Source: Bacillota bacterium
GTDB lineage: Bacteria > Bacillota > Clostridia > Lachnospirales > Lachnospiraceae
Direction: 5' to 3'
DNA: 64,000 nucleotides
Assembly: GCA_023439505.1 (NCBI GenBank)
Contig: JAEXNR010000062.1
Span: forward strand, 310,001-374,000
Under the pieces are notes generated by a model. That model made no database searches. It was given only the letters and a program-made list of their open reading frames with translations, and had not been told where the DNA came from. The position numbers and the translations under genes were made by a program. How positions within the stretch are numbered: the first letter of the stretch is position 1; every line of letters starts with the position of its first letter. Positions 52,937 through 62,232 of this stretch are shown here, piece after piece.

Positions 52937-53869
52937 ATGATTCTGACGGTTACATTAAATGCCGCAATAGATAAAAGATATGTGGTCGAGAGTTTTCGAC
53001 CGAACAGTGTTAACAGAGTAAAAGAATGCAGATATTCTGCCGGCGGAAAGGGTCTGAATGTATCCAGAGCCGCAGCCATAGCAGGTGAGGAGGTTACCGC
53101 CACAGGATTTGCAGGAGGATATGCAGGTGCTTACATTGTAGAGGCCTTGGAAGGACAAAAGATAAAGAGTGATTTTGTCTCCATCAAAGGAGAAAGCAGA
53201 TCCTGTATTAATATCTTTGATGAAGTGAATCACACACAGACGGAATTTCTGGAACCGGGAGTGTATGTAACAGAACATGATATAGAAGAAATGCTGAAAA
53301 AGTATATGGAATTAGTTGCCGGGTGTTCAGTGGTGGTGATTTCAGGCAGTGTTCCCAAAGGAGTGGATAGCTCCCTGTATCACGGGATGATCCAAATTGC
53401 CAGACAGCATAAGAAAAAAGTAATACTGGATACCAGCGGAAGTCTGCTGGAGGAATCCATCTTGGCTAAGCCGACCATGATTAAGCCTAATTTGGATGAG
53501 ATAAGGGCACTCAGCGGTAAAGATATCACCAGTACGGAAGAGATCATAGAGGCTGCTGTCAAACTTCATCAGGAAGGAATTGAAGTGGTTGCGGTATCCT
53601 GTGGTGCACAGGGATCAGTGATTGTTTGTGACGAAGGAGTTTATCAGGCTGTAGTGCCAAAGATAGAAGCTGTCAATACTGTGGGCTGCGGAGATTCTAT
53701 GATCGCAGGATTTGCGGTTGGTTTCTCCCGTAACATGACAATGACAGATACCATAAAGTTAGCCAGCGCAATTTCGGCAGCGAATGCGATGCGTATGGAA
53801 ACAGGATTTTTTTTAATGAAGGATATGGAGATGCTGTTACCTCAGATGAAGGTAATCAAGCTGAAATAG
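52937..53869 (+). CDS. PfkB-family sugar-phosphate kinase (1-phosphofructokinase/tagatose-6-phosphate kinase)
   Basis: A 310-residue kinase. It begins ILTVTLNAAIDKRYVV and has the first PfkB signature around GGKGLNVSRAAAIAG. The second signature, with the catalytic Asp, is in NTVGCGDSMIAGFAVGF near residues 250-266. FruK and LacC are the named relatives. In this operon it fits phosphorylation of tagatose-6-phosphate (or fructose-phosphate) to the bisphosphate that the GatY-type aldolase would cleave. Confidence 0.9.
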   Translation: MILTVTLNAAIDKRYVVESFRPNSVNRVKECRYSAGGKGLNVSRAAAIAGEEVTATGFAGGYAGAYIVEALEGQKIKSDFVSIKGESRSCINIFDEVNHTQTEFLEPGVYVTEHDIEEMLKKYMELVAGCSVVVISGSVPKGVDSSLYHGMIQIARQHKKKVILDTSGSLLEESILAKPTMIKPNLDEIRALSGKDITSTEEIIEAAVKLHQEGIEVVAVSCGAQGSVIVCDEGVYQAVVPKIEAVNTVGCGDSMIAGFAVGFSRNMTMTDTIKLASAISAANAMRMETGFFLMKDMEMLLPQMKVIKLK

Positions 53870-53979
53870 ATACAGAAAACTTCAACTGTAAGAATATCCT
53901 CAGAGAATATATTCCACGGATAAGATTACTGGGGGTTGATTATTTCAATTCATTATAACATAATAAAGGAGAGAAAACT

Positions 53980-54993
53980 ATGTCGACATTTATTGATCCA
54001 AAAACAGTACCTCAGAAAAAACTTTATACCGGTGATTTCATGCCCGGTATTGGAATGGGAACCTTCGGTTCAGACCGTTTTACAGCAGAGCAGGTTTCTT
54101 CTGCTGTTGCAGGTGCGATTGAAGCCGGTTACCGGATGTTTGACTGTGCCGCAGTCTACGAGAATGAGGACCAGATCGGTGAAGTATTCAGAGCTGCATT
54201 TGAAAAAGAAACCGTTAAGAGGGAAGAACTGTTCATCACAACAAAAGTATGGAACAATATGCACGGAAAAGGGGATGTTCTGTTATCTTGTGCGAAAAGT
54301 CTGAGAGATCTTCAATTGGACTATATCGACCTGTTCTTTGTTCATTGGCCATTTGCCAATTATCATGCCCCCGGTTGTGACGGTGATTCCCGTAATCCTG
54401 ATTCAAGGCCGTTTAGTGTGGATCAGTTTATGAAGACCTGGAGACAGTGTGAAAGATTAGTAGAATTGGGACTTGTTAAATTTATCGGAATGTCGAACAT
54501 GACAGTAGCTAAACTGGAGGCAGTGCTTCCTCTTTGCAAGATTAAGCCCGTCGCTATCGAAATGGAATTGCATCCCTGCTTCCAGCAGCCGGAATTATTT
54601 GATTACTGTATCGCACATGAGATTCAGCCCATCGGATTTTGCCCCATTGGATCTCCTACCAGACCGGATCGGGATAAGAGCGATGAGGACATTGCAGATA
54701 TCCAGGTTCCGGAGCTTGTGGAGATTGCAAAGGCACATAATGTACATCCTGCTGTTATATGCTTAAAGTGGGCAGTACAAAGAGGTCAGGTTCCGATTCC
54801 TTTCTCCATTCATGAGCGGGAATATGTCAGCAATTTAAAATGTACCACAGAAGATCCTTTAACAGAAGAAGAAATGAAGACATTAAAATCTATTGATAAG
54901 AACAATAGATTAATCAAAGGTCAGGTGTTCCTTTGGGAGGGAGCAAAGGGCTGGGAGGATCTTTGGGACTTAGACGGAACGATTACAAAATAG
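53980..54993 (+). CDS. Aldo/keto reductase
   Basis: A 337-residue NAD(P)H-dependent reductase with a TIM-barrel fold. The active-site tetrad is visible as Asp and Tyr in MFDCAAVYENE, Lys in ITTKVWN and His in FVHWPF. The nucleotide-binding end shows the usual IPFSIHEREYVSNL. The ribosome site AAAGGAG precedes the ATG. It may reduce an aldose to the polyol that feeds the pathway or remove aldehyde products such as lactaldehyde; the substrate is not determinable here. It is the last gene before the fucose genes. Confidence 0.87.
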   Translation: MSTFIDPKTVPQKKLYTGDFMPGIGMGTFGSDRFTAEQVSSAVAGAIEAGYRMFDCAAVYENEDQIGEVFRAAFEKETVKREELFITTKVWNNMHGKGDVLLSCAKSLRDLQLDYIDLFFVHWPFANYHAPGCDGDSRNPDSRPFSVDQFMKTWRQCERLVELGLVKFIGMSNMTVAKLEAVLPLCKIKPVAIEMELHPCFQQPELFDYCIAHEIQPIGFCPIGSPTRPDRDKSDEDIADIQVPELVEIAKAHNVHPAVICLKWAVQRGQVPIPFSIHEREYVSNLKCTTEDPLTEEEMKTLKSIDKNNRLIKGQVFLWEGAKGWEDLWDLDGTITK

Positions 54994-55080
54994 CGCACCT
55001 TAAAAAGCGATTCTAAAAATAGAAAGAATTTTGGACATATCACTTTAAACAAACTGAAGATGGTCACGAACCATTAAAAT

Positions 55081-55108
55081 GCGAATTTGTGCGGATGCCC
55101 AAATTCGC
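55081..55108. promoter_or_regulatory. Inverted repeat before fucU
   Basis: Perfect 9-bp arms GCGAATTTG/CAAATTCGC with a 10-nt spacer, 27 bp upstream of the fucU start. It could be a regulator site or the hairpin end of the preceding transcript. Confidence 0.5.
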
Positions 55109-55134
55109 GGGCATTGGCAGTAGGGAGGATTAAT

Positions 55135-55575
55135 ATGTTAAAGGGAATACCGAAAATACTATCACCTGAATTATTAAAGGTGTTATGTGAAATGGGTCAC
55201 AGTGACAGACTGGTTATTTCTGACGGAAATTTTCCGGCAGAAACCATGGGAAAGAATTGTATTGTGATCCGCTGTGACGGACACGGAGTTCCGGAGATTC
55301 TGGATGCAATCTTAACATTATTTCCACTGGATTCTTACGTGGAGCATCCTGTCAATCTGATGGAAGTAATGCCCGGCGATCCTGTAGAGACACCAATCTG
55401 GGATACGTATAAAGCAATTGTGGCAAAACATGATTTGAGGGGAGCAAAAGCGGTAGGAAACATTGAGCGCTTTACCTTCTATGACAATGCAAAGACTGCA
55501 TATGCAATTATTGCAACAAGTGAAAAAGCCCTCTACGCGAACATAATGCTCCAAAAGGGCGTAATAACTGATTAA
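55135..55575 (+). CDS. fucU: L-fucose mutarotase (RbsD/FucU family)
   Basis: A 146-residue cytoplasmic enzyme that interconverts fucose anomers before isomerisation. The family segments LKGIPKILSPELLKVLCEMGHSD (with the conserved His), ISDGNFPA and CDGHGVPEILDAI are present, and FYDNAKTAYAIIAT is near the C-terminus. AGGGAGG before ATG 55135 sets the start; the frame open from 55087 includes the inverted repeat and is not used. It lies near the fucose isomerase and kinase genes, across the AraC gene. Confidence 0.92.
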   Translation: MLKGIPKILSPELLKVLCEMGHSDRLVISDGNFPAETMGKNCIVIRCDGHGVPEILDAILTLFPLDSYVEHPVNLMEVMPGDPVETPIWDTYKAIVAKHDLRGAKAVGNIERFTFYDNAKTAYAIIATSEKALYANIMLQKGVITD

Positions 55576-55583
55576 TCCTCCTG

Positions 55584-55626
55584 CGCCGGCGTTAATTGTA
55601 GCATACCGTTACAATTAACGCTGGCG
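55584..55626. terminator. Bidirectional terminator between fucU and the AraC gene
   Basis: A 17-bp stem pairs 55584-55600 with 55610-55626 (one G-T pair), containing GTTAATTGTA/TACAATTAAC. It separates convergent genes; no long T run follows on either strand. Confidence 0.65.
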
Positions 55627-55628
55627 GA

Positions 55629-56501
55629 TCAGGCTGATTCATTCGGAGACTTCAGAGATTTTACGAATTGCTTCGGGGTAATGCCCCTGTATTTTTTAAA
55701 GGCTTTAATGAAATAACTGATATCATTAAAGCCGCAATTGAAGGCTGTTTCCGTAATAGAGGAACCGGATACGGTAAGCTCCAGAGCAGCGCATTCAATC
55801 CGGTAATATATTAAATATTCAATTGGTGATTTCTGTGTCATACCACGAAAAAATCTGCAAAAATACTTTGGTGTCATACCCGCAGCCTTTGACAAATCGG
55901 CAAGGGTTAATGCATCAGAGTATTTTTCTTCTATAAGAGAAATTACATTTTTAAACTGGTCAATCCGCTGACGGTTTTTAGAAGTGTCCTCCTTTGGGAC
56001 ACTGAAAAGCCGGGAGTGTATCAGCAGCCCTAATAAATGGTAGAAAGTCCCATACGTAATCAGTTCATAACCGGATTCTCTGGTTTTTAATGCATGGAAC
56101 AAGGTTGCACAGATCTTTTGAATATCCTCCTGATCCGCAGGCAGAACGGATTGCAGCACAGCTTTTTGTGTTATGATCTCCTGCAGCTGTTTTCGGAAAA
56201 TAGTATTTTCTTTTAATAAGAATTTCATATCAAAGACGATGCATTCATAGGTGCAGTCATAAGGAGTTGCGCCGTGCAGTTCTCCGTCATGAAGGATCAC
56301 GATATCACCCTTTTCTAATTTCAATTCAGTTCCGTTTCGTGTCAATAATAATATCCCATCCAAGATGCGAATTATCTCATATTCTGTATGCCAGTGGTAG
56401 GGCATCTGATATCTGGGCAGAGAAGGCGCAACATAGTAATAAGCTACCGGAAAATCTATTGTTCCATGCTGTCTGTGTTCTTTAAAATCAAGATACTTCA
56501 T
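55629..56501 (-). CDS. AraC-family regulator of the fucose genes
   Basis: A 290-residue regulator with an N-terminal cupin (MPYHWHTEYEIIRILDGILLL, with metal/ligand-type histidines) and a C-terminal double helix-turn-helix (LADLSKAAGMTPKYFCRFFRGMTQKSP, then ITETAFNCGFNDISYFIKAFKKYRGITPKQF). It is divergent from the fucI-kinase operon and convergent with fucU, so it likely activates fucose genes in response to fucose or fuculose; this is by position only. Confidence 0.88.
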   Translation of the reverse strand: MKYLDFKEHRQHGTIDFPVAYYYVAPSLPRYQMPYHWHTEYEIIRILDGILLLTRNGTELKLEKGDIVILHDGELHGATPYDCTYECIVFDMKFLLKENTIFRKQLQEIITQKAVLQSVLPADQEDIQKICATLFHALKTRESGYELITYGTFYHLLGLLIHSRLFSVPKEDTSKNRQRIDQFKNVISLIEEKYSDALTLADLSKAAGMTPKYFCRFFRGMTQKSPIEYLIYYRIECAALELTVSGSSITETAFNCGFNDISYFIKAFKKYRGITPKQFVKSLKSPNESA

Positions 56502-56721
56502 AACTGAGCACTCTCCTTGGACTATATAAAAAGTGAATATTGTACTATTTTTAGATAGTATAACACAAGAAATAAGAGCTGGCTATGATTATAATGTGCT
56601 TAGAGGATGTAAAAGAATGCATGATTTACTACATTCGTTTAAGCCAGCAAGTCCGCGGCTCAAACAAGGGGCATATTGAGCGAGCATGACTGCCAAAATA
56701 ATCATTTAAGGAGGAATCACT

Positions 56722-58515
56722 ATGGCAAAAAGCAGATTAATCGGAGATTATCCGGTGATTGGAATCAGACCGACGATAGATGGAAGAAGAGGTCAGGTGA
56801 AGGTAAGAGAATCTTTAGAAGAACAGACGATGAATATGGCAAAAGCTGCAGCAGAATTATTTCGCAGGAATCTAAAATACTCCAATGGAGAGCCTGTTCA
56901 GGTGATCATCGCGGATACGACCATTGGTCGTGTGGCTGAGACAGCAGCATGCGCGGATCAATTCAGAAAGGCCGGAGTTGATATTACACTTACCGTTACG
57001 CCATGTTGGTGTTACGGCGCAGAGACCATGGACATGGATACAAAGACCATCAAAGGCGTATGGGGATTTAATGGTACGGAAAGGCCGGGCGCTGTATATC
57101 TCGCCTCTGTATTAGCGACTCATGCACAGAAAGGCCTTCCTGCCTTTGGCATTTACGGACATGATGTTCAGGATGCGGCGGACACGGATATTCCTGAGGA
57201 TGTAAAAGAGAAATTATTAAGATTTGGCCGTGCAGCAGTTGCAGCGGCAACGATGAGAGGTAAATCCTATCTCCAGATCGGTTCTATTTGTATGGGAATC
57301 GGCGGTTCCATCATCGATCCTGCATTTATTGAAGAGTACCTTGGAATGCGTGTGGAATCTGTTGATGAAGTAGAGATCATTCGTAGAATGACGGAAGGAA
57401 TCTACAACGAAGCGGAGTTTCAGAAGGCATTGGCCTGGACAAAGGAAAAATGCAGGGAGGGCTTTGATAAGAATCCGGAAACTATACAGAAGACCCGGGA
57501 AGAAAAGGACGCTGACTGGGAATTTGTTGTAAAGATGATGTGCATTATTAAAGATTTGATGAACGGAAATGAGAATCTGGCAGAGGGCTGTGAGGAAGAA
57601 AGAGTTGGTCATAATGCAATAGCAGCAGGCTTCCAGGGGCAGAGACAATGGACGGACTTCTATCCAAACTGTGATTTTCCGGAAGCATTGTTAAATACCT
57701 CCTTTGACTGGAACGGAGCGAGAGAACCCTATATTCTGGCTACGGAAAATGATGTATTAAACGGGATCGGCATGTTATTTGGAAAGCTGTTAACCAACAG
57801 AGCACAGATTTTTGCTGATGTTCGTACTTACTGGAGTCCTGAAGCTGTTAAGAAAGCGACCGGATATGATTTGGAAGGAATTGCGAAAGAATCGGATGGA
57901 TTTATTCATTTAATTAATTCAGGAGCTGCTTGTCTGGATGCATGCGGTGAAGCAAAGGATGCGCAGGGCAATGGAATCATAAAAGAATGGTATGAGATGA
58001 CAGAGGAAGATCAGGAAGCAATCTTAAAGGCTACAACCTGGAATGCCGCAGATAACGGTTATTTCCGTGGGGGCGGTTATTCTTCCAGATTTTTAACCAG
58101 AGCCGAGATGCCGGTTACAATGATGAGACTCAATCTGGTAAAGGGTCTGGGACCGGTGGTTCAATTGGTAGAAGGCTATACGGTTAATCTGCCGGATGAA
58201 GTTTCTGATAAGCTCTGGAAAAGAACCGACTATACCTGGCCCTGTACCTGGTTTGCTCCAAGACTTACCGGTAAGGGGGCTTTTTTGTCAGCCTATGACG
58301 TCATGAATAACTGGGGTGCGAACCATGGTGCAATCAGCTATGGTCATATCGGTGCAGATCTTATTACATTATGTTCGATCTTAAGAATTCCGGTAAGCAT
58401 GCATAATGTAGAAGAGGAAAAGATATACAGACCGGCAGCGTGGAATGCTTTTGGTATGGACAAGGAAGGACAGGATTACAGAGCATGTCAGACTTATGGA
58501 CCGATGTATAAATAA
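56722..58515 (+). CDS. fucI: L-fucose isomerase
   Basis: A 597-residue enzyme (E. coli FucI 591) converting L-fucose to L-fuculose with Mn2+. The opening IGDYPVIGIRPTIDGRRGQVKVRESLEEQTM is diagnostic. The metal/active-site regions include ICMGIGGS (middle), SFDWNGAREPYILATENDVLN and MPVTMMRLNLVKG. The start ATG 56722 follows AAGGAGGA. The kinase gene follows 23 bp later. The L-fuculose-1-phosphate aldolase expected to complete the route was not found in the window. Confidence 0.95.
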   Translation: MAKSRLIGDYPVIGIRPTIDGRRGQVKVRESLEEQTMNMAKAAAELFRRNLKYSNGEPVQVIIADTTIGRVAETAACADQFRKAGVDITLTVTPCWCYGAETMDMDTKTIKGVWGFNGTERPGAVYLASVLATHAQKGLPAFGIYGHDVQDAADTDIPEDVKEKLLRFGRAAVAAATMRGKSYLQIGSICMGIGGSIIDPAFIEEYLGMRVESVDEVEIIRRMTEGIYNEAEFQKALAWTKEKCREGFDKNPETIQKTREEKDADWEFVVKMMCIIKDLMNGNENLAEGCEEERVGHNAIAAGFQGQRQWTDFYPNCDFPEALLNTSFDWNGAREPYILATENDVLNGIGMLFGKLLTNRAQIFADVRTYWSPEAVKKATGYDLEGIAKESDGFIHLINSGAACLDACGEAKDAQGNGIIKEWYEMTEEDQEAILKATTWNAADNGYFRGGGYSSRFLTRAEMPVTMMRLNLVKGLGPVVQLVEGYTVNLPDEVSDKLWKRTDYTWPCTWFAPRLTGKGAFLSAYDVMNNWGANHGAISYGHIGADLITLCSILRIPVSMHNVEEEKIYRPAAWNAFGMDKEGQDYRACQTYGPMYK

Positions 58516-58538
58516 AGTTCAGGTGGTGATCAGGAGGA

Positions 58539-60017
58539 ATGAAAACAGAGAAAAAGATAGTAGCTATTGATCTTGGAGCTTCCAGCGGAAGAGCCATGCT
58601 GGGACTATTTGACGGTGAAACGATAGAACTGAAAGAAATTCATCGCTTTTCCAACGACCCTGTTGTTATGAACGGTACCATGTATTGGGATGTCTTGAGA
58701 TTATTATTTGAAATCAAGCACAGCCTTAGCAGAGTTAAGGAATTCGGAAGAATTGACAGTATCGGGATTGATACCTGGGGGGTGGATTTCGGGTTACTTG
58801 ATCAGGACGGAAGACTAATGGAAAATCCGGTTCATTATCGTGATAGCAGGACACAGGGGATGTTACAAAAAAGCCTGTTCTATATTGAGGAAGAGGAGTT
58901 TTATTCCATTACAGGAAATCAGTTTATGGAAATTAATACGGCATTTCAGCTGCTGTCCTTAAAGGAAAACAGGAAGCATCTGCTAGAGAGGGCAGAAACC
59001 TTGTTACTGATGCCGGATTTATTAAACTATCTGCTGACCGGCAGGAAAGTATCGGAGTTATCCATTGCATCCACAACCCAGCTATTCGATGCCAGGCAAA
59101 GGACCTGGTCAAAAAAGGTGATTCAGTCTTTGGGATTACCGGAACAGCTGTTTACAGAAATTGTTCCAAGCGGCAGCAGGATAGGCCTGGTATCCGAGGA
59201 GCTTTGCAGGGAATTGGAGATAACTGCATCGGAAGTTATTGCGGTAGCCGGTCATGATACCCAATGTGCCATGGCATGTGTTCCCGCAAAGGAGAAAGAC
59301 TTTATCTTTCTTAGCTGCGGAACCTGGTCCTTACTTGGCACAGAACTGGATGAGCCGATTATTAATCAAATCTCTGTGCAATATAATATTACCAACGAAG
59401 GCGGTTATGGGAATAAAGTATCTTTTTTAAAGAATATGACAGGACTTTGGCTGATTCAGGAAAGTCGCAGGCAGTGGACCAGAGAAGGCAGGGAGTACAG
59501 TTTCAATGAACTGGAGGGGCTGGCACAGTCCGCACCTGCCCTACGCTCCTTTATTGATACGGATGCGCCTGAATTTGCAGCCACGGGAGATATCCCCGGA
59601 AGAATCCGGGATTATTGCAAAAGAACAGGGCAGTTGGTTCCGGAAAGTGTGGGAGAAATTGTCCGCTGCATCAATGAAAGCCTTGCAATGAAATATCGGT
59701 ATTCTCTCGAACAGATCAAAGTATGTACCGGTAAGGAGTATACTACCATCTATATGGTCGGAGGCGGGGTTCAAAGTAAAATGCTTTGTGCGATGACAGC
59801 GAGTGCCTGCCAGTGCAAAGTCTCCTCCGGTCCTGTGGAAGCCACGGTTTTGGGTAATATGATCATCCAGCTGATGGCAAAGAAGGCAATAGCGTCTCTT
59901 GAAAAGGCCCGTGAAATTATCAGGAATTCTCAGGATATTATTTATTATGAACCGGTGGATGCGGATGACTGGGAAAATGCTTATCAGAGATATAAGGAAT
60001 TTGCTTTTAGAAGGTGA
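58539..60017 (+). CDS. FGGY-family kinase, rhamnulokinase/fuculokinase type
   Basis: A 492-residue sugar kinase. IVAIDLGASSGRAMLG is the phosphate motif, and GIDTWGVDFGLLDQDGRLMENPVHYRD is close to rhamnulokinases. The ATP site has YMVGGGVQSKMLCAMTASA near residue 410. Next to fucI it most likely phosphorylates L-fuculose, and RhaB-type kinases take over this role in many Firmicutes, but rhamnulose cannot be excluded. The AGGAGG is only 1-2 nt from the ATG, closer than usual. Confidence 0.87.
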   Translation: MKTEKKIVAIDLGASSGRAMLGLFDGETIELKEIHRFSNDPVVMNGTMYWDVLRLLFEIKHSLSRVKEFGRIDSIGIDTWGVDFGLLDQDGRLMENPVHYRDSRTQGMLQKSLFYIEEEEFYSITGNQFMEINTAFQLLSLKENRKHLLERAETLLLMPDLLNYLLTGRKVSELSIASTTQLFDARQRTWSKKVIQSLGLPEQLFTEIVPSGSRIGLVSEELCRELEITASEVIAVAGHDTQCAMACVPAKEKDFIFLSCGTWSLLGTELDEPIINQISVQYNITNEGGYGNKVSFLKNMTGLWLIQESRRQWTREGREYSFNELEGLAQSAPALRSFIDTDAPEFAATGDIPGRIRDYCKRTGQLVPESVGEIVRCINESLAMKYRYSLEQIKVCTGKEYTTIYMVGGGVQSKMLCAMTASACQCKVSSGPVEATVLGNMIIQLMAKKAIASLEKAREIIRNSQDIIYYEPVDADDWENAYQRYKEFAFRR

Positions 60018-60091
60018 TGAACTTAATGTAAAAGCACCATGGAGATCATGTAAAAGTATCATGGAAATGTTTATGGGAAATTATTATAAAA

Positions 60092-60150
60092 GGGCAGCCC
60101 TGCCTCATCGTCCTGGAATCTTCTTTCCGGAATGATGAGGCTGGCTGCCC
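60092..60150. terminator. Bidirectional terminator between kinase and BMP transporter genes
   Basis: Stems GGGCAGCC/GGCTGCCC (60092-60099 with 60143-60150) and GCCTCATC/GATGAGGC (60102-60109 with 60134-60141) form a strong hairpin between convergent genes. Confidence 0.75.
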
Positions 60151-60194
60151 ATAATCATTTGATGAAACATAATGTCTCTGTGTTTCTTAACCTC

Positions 60195-61226
60195 TTATTG
60201 GATAAAGGTACCATCTTTAATCTGATCAACTATCTCAAGATATTTAGCCTGAATATCCTGGGGTACGGCCTCACTGAACGTGCCAACGCTTAAGCTGCCG
60301 TTGGCTAAGTTACCGTAGATAGTTTTATTGCCATAGGTGCCGGCCTTAATATCGGCCATGCAAAGACCGATCAGCGTTGCGTTATCGGTAACGACACTGC
60401 TGATAATAACATCGGATTTCTGGGTGGCTAATAAATCACTGGGTTGACCGATATCATAAACGCCCTCATAATTTGCCAATGCTTCTCTGGCACCGGAATC
60501 TACAGCGCTGGCATCACCGAACATGACGTCAACCTGATTGGTGGTTACCATGGAGTCGGCAATTTCCTTTCCTTTTGCGGAATCACTGAAAGAGTTCGCA
60601 TAGGCGGAAGAAACCACTATATCAGGATTTATTGCTTTCGCAGCAGCCTCATAGCTCGCCAGCTTGGTTTTTGTCGTATCCAGTTCCATACCGCCGATAA
60701 AGCCGATGCTGTTGGTCTTTGACATAAGACCTGCCAGTGCCCCTGCCATATAGCCGATTTGCTGTGCATCCGGTAATAAGGATACAACATTGTCTGTTTC
60801 AACCGTACCGTTCAGTAATGCAAAGTAAACATCAGGATAGTCGGCAGATACTTCAACGACTGCATCCGTATATTGATTGCCGGGGGCAAAGATCAGATTG
60901 AAGCCCAGATCGCAATAAGAGCGGATGCTGGAAGCAAAGTCAGCGGAAGTCAGCCCGTCGGTATATTGAGTTTCAAATCCGTAGTTACCGGCAGCGGCAA
61001 CCATTGCATTATAGCAGGCAGCGCCCCATCCGCCGTCAGCGATACTGGAATCACAGATCATAGCAACCTTATAGGCTTCTTCGGTTTCCTCGGCAGTATT
61101 GCCGTTGGCGCTTTCGGTTGGAGTGGCGGAATTATCCTTTTGTGAATTGTCGGCAGATTTACATCCTGCCAGGACTGTCATAGACATGACCAGAATGAGA
61201 ATGAGTGCAAAAAATTTGTTTTTCAT
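60195..61226 (-). CDS. BMP-family ABC transporter substrate-binding lipoprotein
   Basis: A 343-residue exported lipoprotein (lipobox VLAGC). YKVAMICDSSIADGGWGAACYNAM begins the basic-membrane-protein (BMP/PnrA) domain, and FIGGMELDTTKTKLASYEAAAKAINPD is the conserved middle region. Known relatives bind nucleosides, but some bind other small molecules. The ribosome site AGGAGGA precedes the ATG at 61226. It heads an operon with two permeases and an ATPase. Placement beside fucose genes raises the possibility of sugar transport. Confidence 0.9.
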   Translation of the reverse strand: MKNKFFALILILVMSMTVLAGCKSADNSQKDNSATPTESANGNTAEETEEAYKVAMICDSSIADGGWGAACYNAMVAAAGNYGFETQYTDGLTSADFASSIRSYCDLGFNLIFAPGNQYTDAVVEVSADYPDVYFALLNGTVETDNVVSLLPDAQQIGYMAGALAGLMSKTNSIGFIGGMELDTTKTKLASYEAAAKAINPDIVVSSAYANSFSDSAKGKEIADSMVTTNQVDVMFGDASAVDSGAREALANYEGVYDIGQPSDLLATQKSDVIISSVVTDNATLIGLCMADIKAGTYGNKTIYGNLANGSLSVGTFSEAVPQDIQAKYLEIVDQIKDGTFIQ

Positions 61227-61287
61227 AGTAACTTCCTCCTAAATTATAATGAATTATGCTGTCTATAATCAATGGCTGAGCCAATAA

Positions 61288-62229
61288 TTAACGTTCTTCC
61301 CTGAAATATGCTTTTCCGTTTGCGGCAGGTCCGGCCTTTTTAATGCCAAAGAAAGCGAGCACGAACAAGGTACATAGATAGGGGATCATTGCAAGTAACT
61401 GATACGGGGTAGCGGAACTGAGAACCTGCAAACGGATCTGCAAAGCATCGGTAAAGCCAAAAAGCAGTGCGGCCAGTAAAACCCCTCCGGGCATCCATCT
61501 GCCGAAGATTACGGCAGAGAGTGCGATAAAGCCACGGCCGGATACGACTCCGTCCGAATAGGTACTGATGTAGCAGGTGGTAAGATAAGCGCCTCCCATA
61601 CCTGCCAGAGTACCGCAGATGATACAGGCAAGGTATTTCATGCGGACTACATTGATTCCCAGGGTTTCTGCGGCTTTTGGATATTCGCCGACTGCCTTGT
61701 AATTCAGACCAGCCTTTGTTTTACTGAAAAACAGATAAGTGAGGGGAACCAGCAGGTAGGTCAGATATACGACGGGGGTATGCCGAAACAGGATAGGTCC
61801 GATCATGGGGATCTTACTCAGAAAGGGGACGGGGACAATCTGCATCAGATTTGCCTGTATCAGCGAAGAGCTGATTCCAAACTTTATTTTATAAAGAAAG
61901 GACGCCAATGCTGGTGCAAAAATATTAATCGCCATACCATATACAATCTGTTCCGCACCTAATTGGATGGTGCAAAAGGCATATACCAGATTAATCAGGA
62001 TACCGCCAAGGGCGCCTGCTAAAATTCCAAGATAAGGATTTCCTGTACCAAAGCTTACAAGAAAGCCGATGAGAGCGCCGAAAGCCATGATGCCGTCCAG
62101 ACCGATATTGACCAGACCGGCCCGCTCCGAATACAATTCCGCCAGGGCTACCATCAGGATGGGAGTTGCCATTCGAATGGTGGACAGTAATAGAACCTGT
62201 ATGAAATTCCAGTTAAAAAATACTTCCAT
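61288..62229 (-). CDS. BMP-type ABC transporter permease (second permease)
   Basis: A 313-residue membrane protein of the BPD_transp_2 family (YufQ/NupC-like). SERAGLVNIGLDGIMAFGALIGF near residues 30-52 is the characteristic motif, and about nine hydrophobic segments follow. KAVGEYPKAAETLGINVVRMKYLACIICGTLAGMGGAYL is the conserved coupling region. It is encoded 3 bp after the preceding permease gene in the operon. Confidence 0.9.
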   Translation of the reverse strand: MEVFFNWNFIQVLLLSTIRMATPILMVALAELYSERAGLVNIGLDGIMAFGALIGFLVSFGTGNPYLGILAGALGGILINLVYAFCTIQLGAEQIVYGMAINIFAPALASFLYKIKFGISSSLIQANLMQIVPVPFLSKIPMIGPILFRHTPVVYLTYLLVPLTYLFFSKTKAGLNYKAVGEYPKAAETLGINVVRMKYLACIICGTLAGMGGAYLTTCYISTYSDGVVSGRGFIALSAVIFGRWMPGGVLLAALLFGFTDALQIRLQVLSSATPYQLLAMIPYLCTLFVLAFFGIKKAGPAANGKAYFREER

Positions 62230-62232
62230 GAT

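Noticed and set aside
59541..60062. 173-codon minus-strand frame
   Set aside because: Antisense to the 3' half of the FGGY kinase gene, with no family features.
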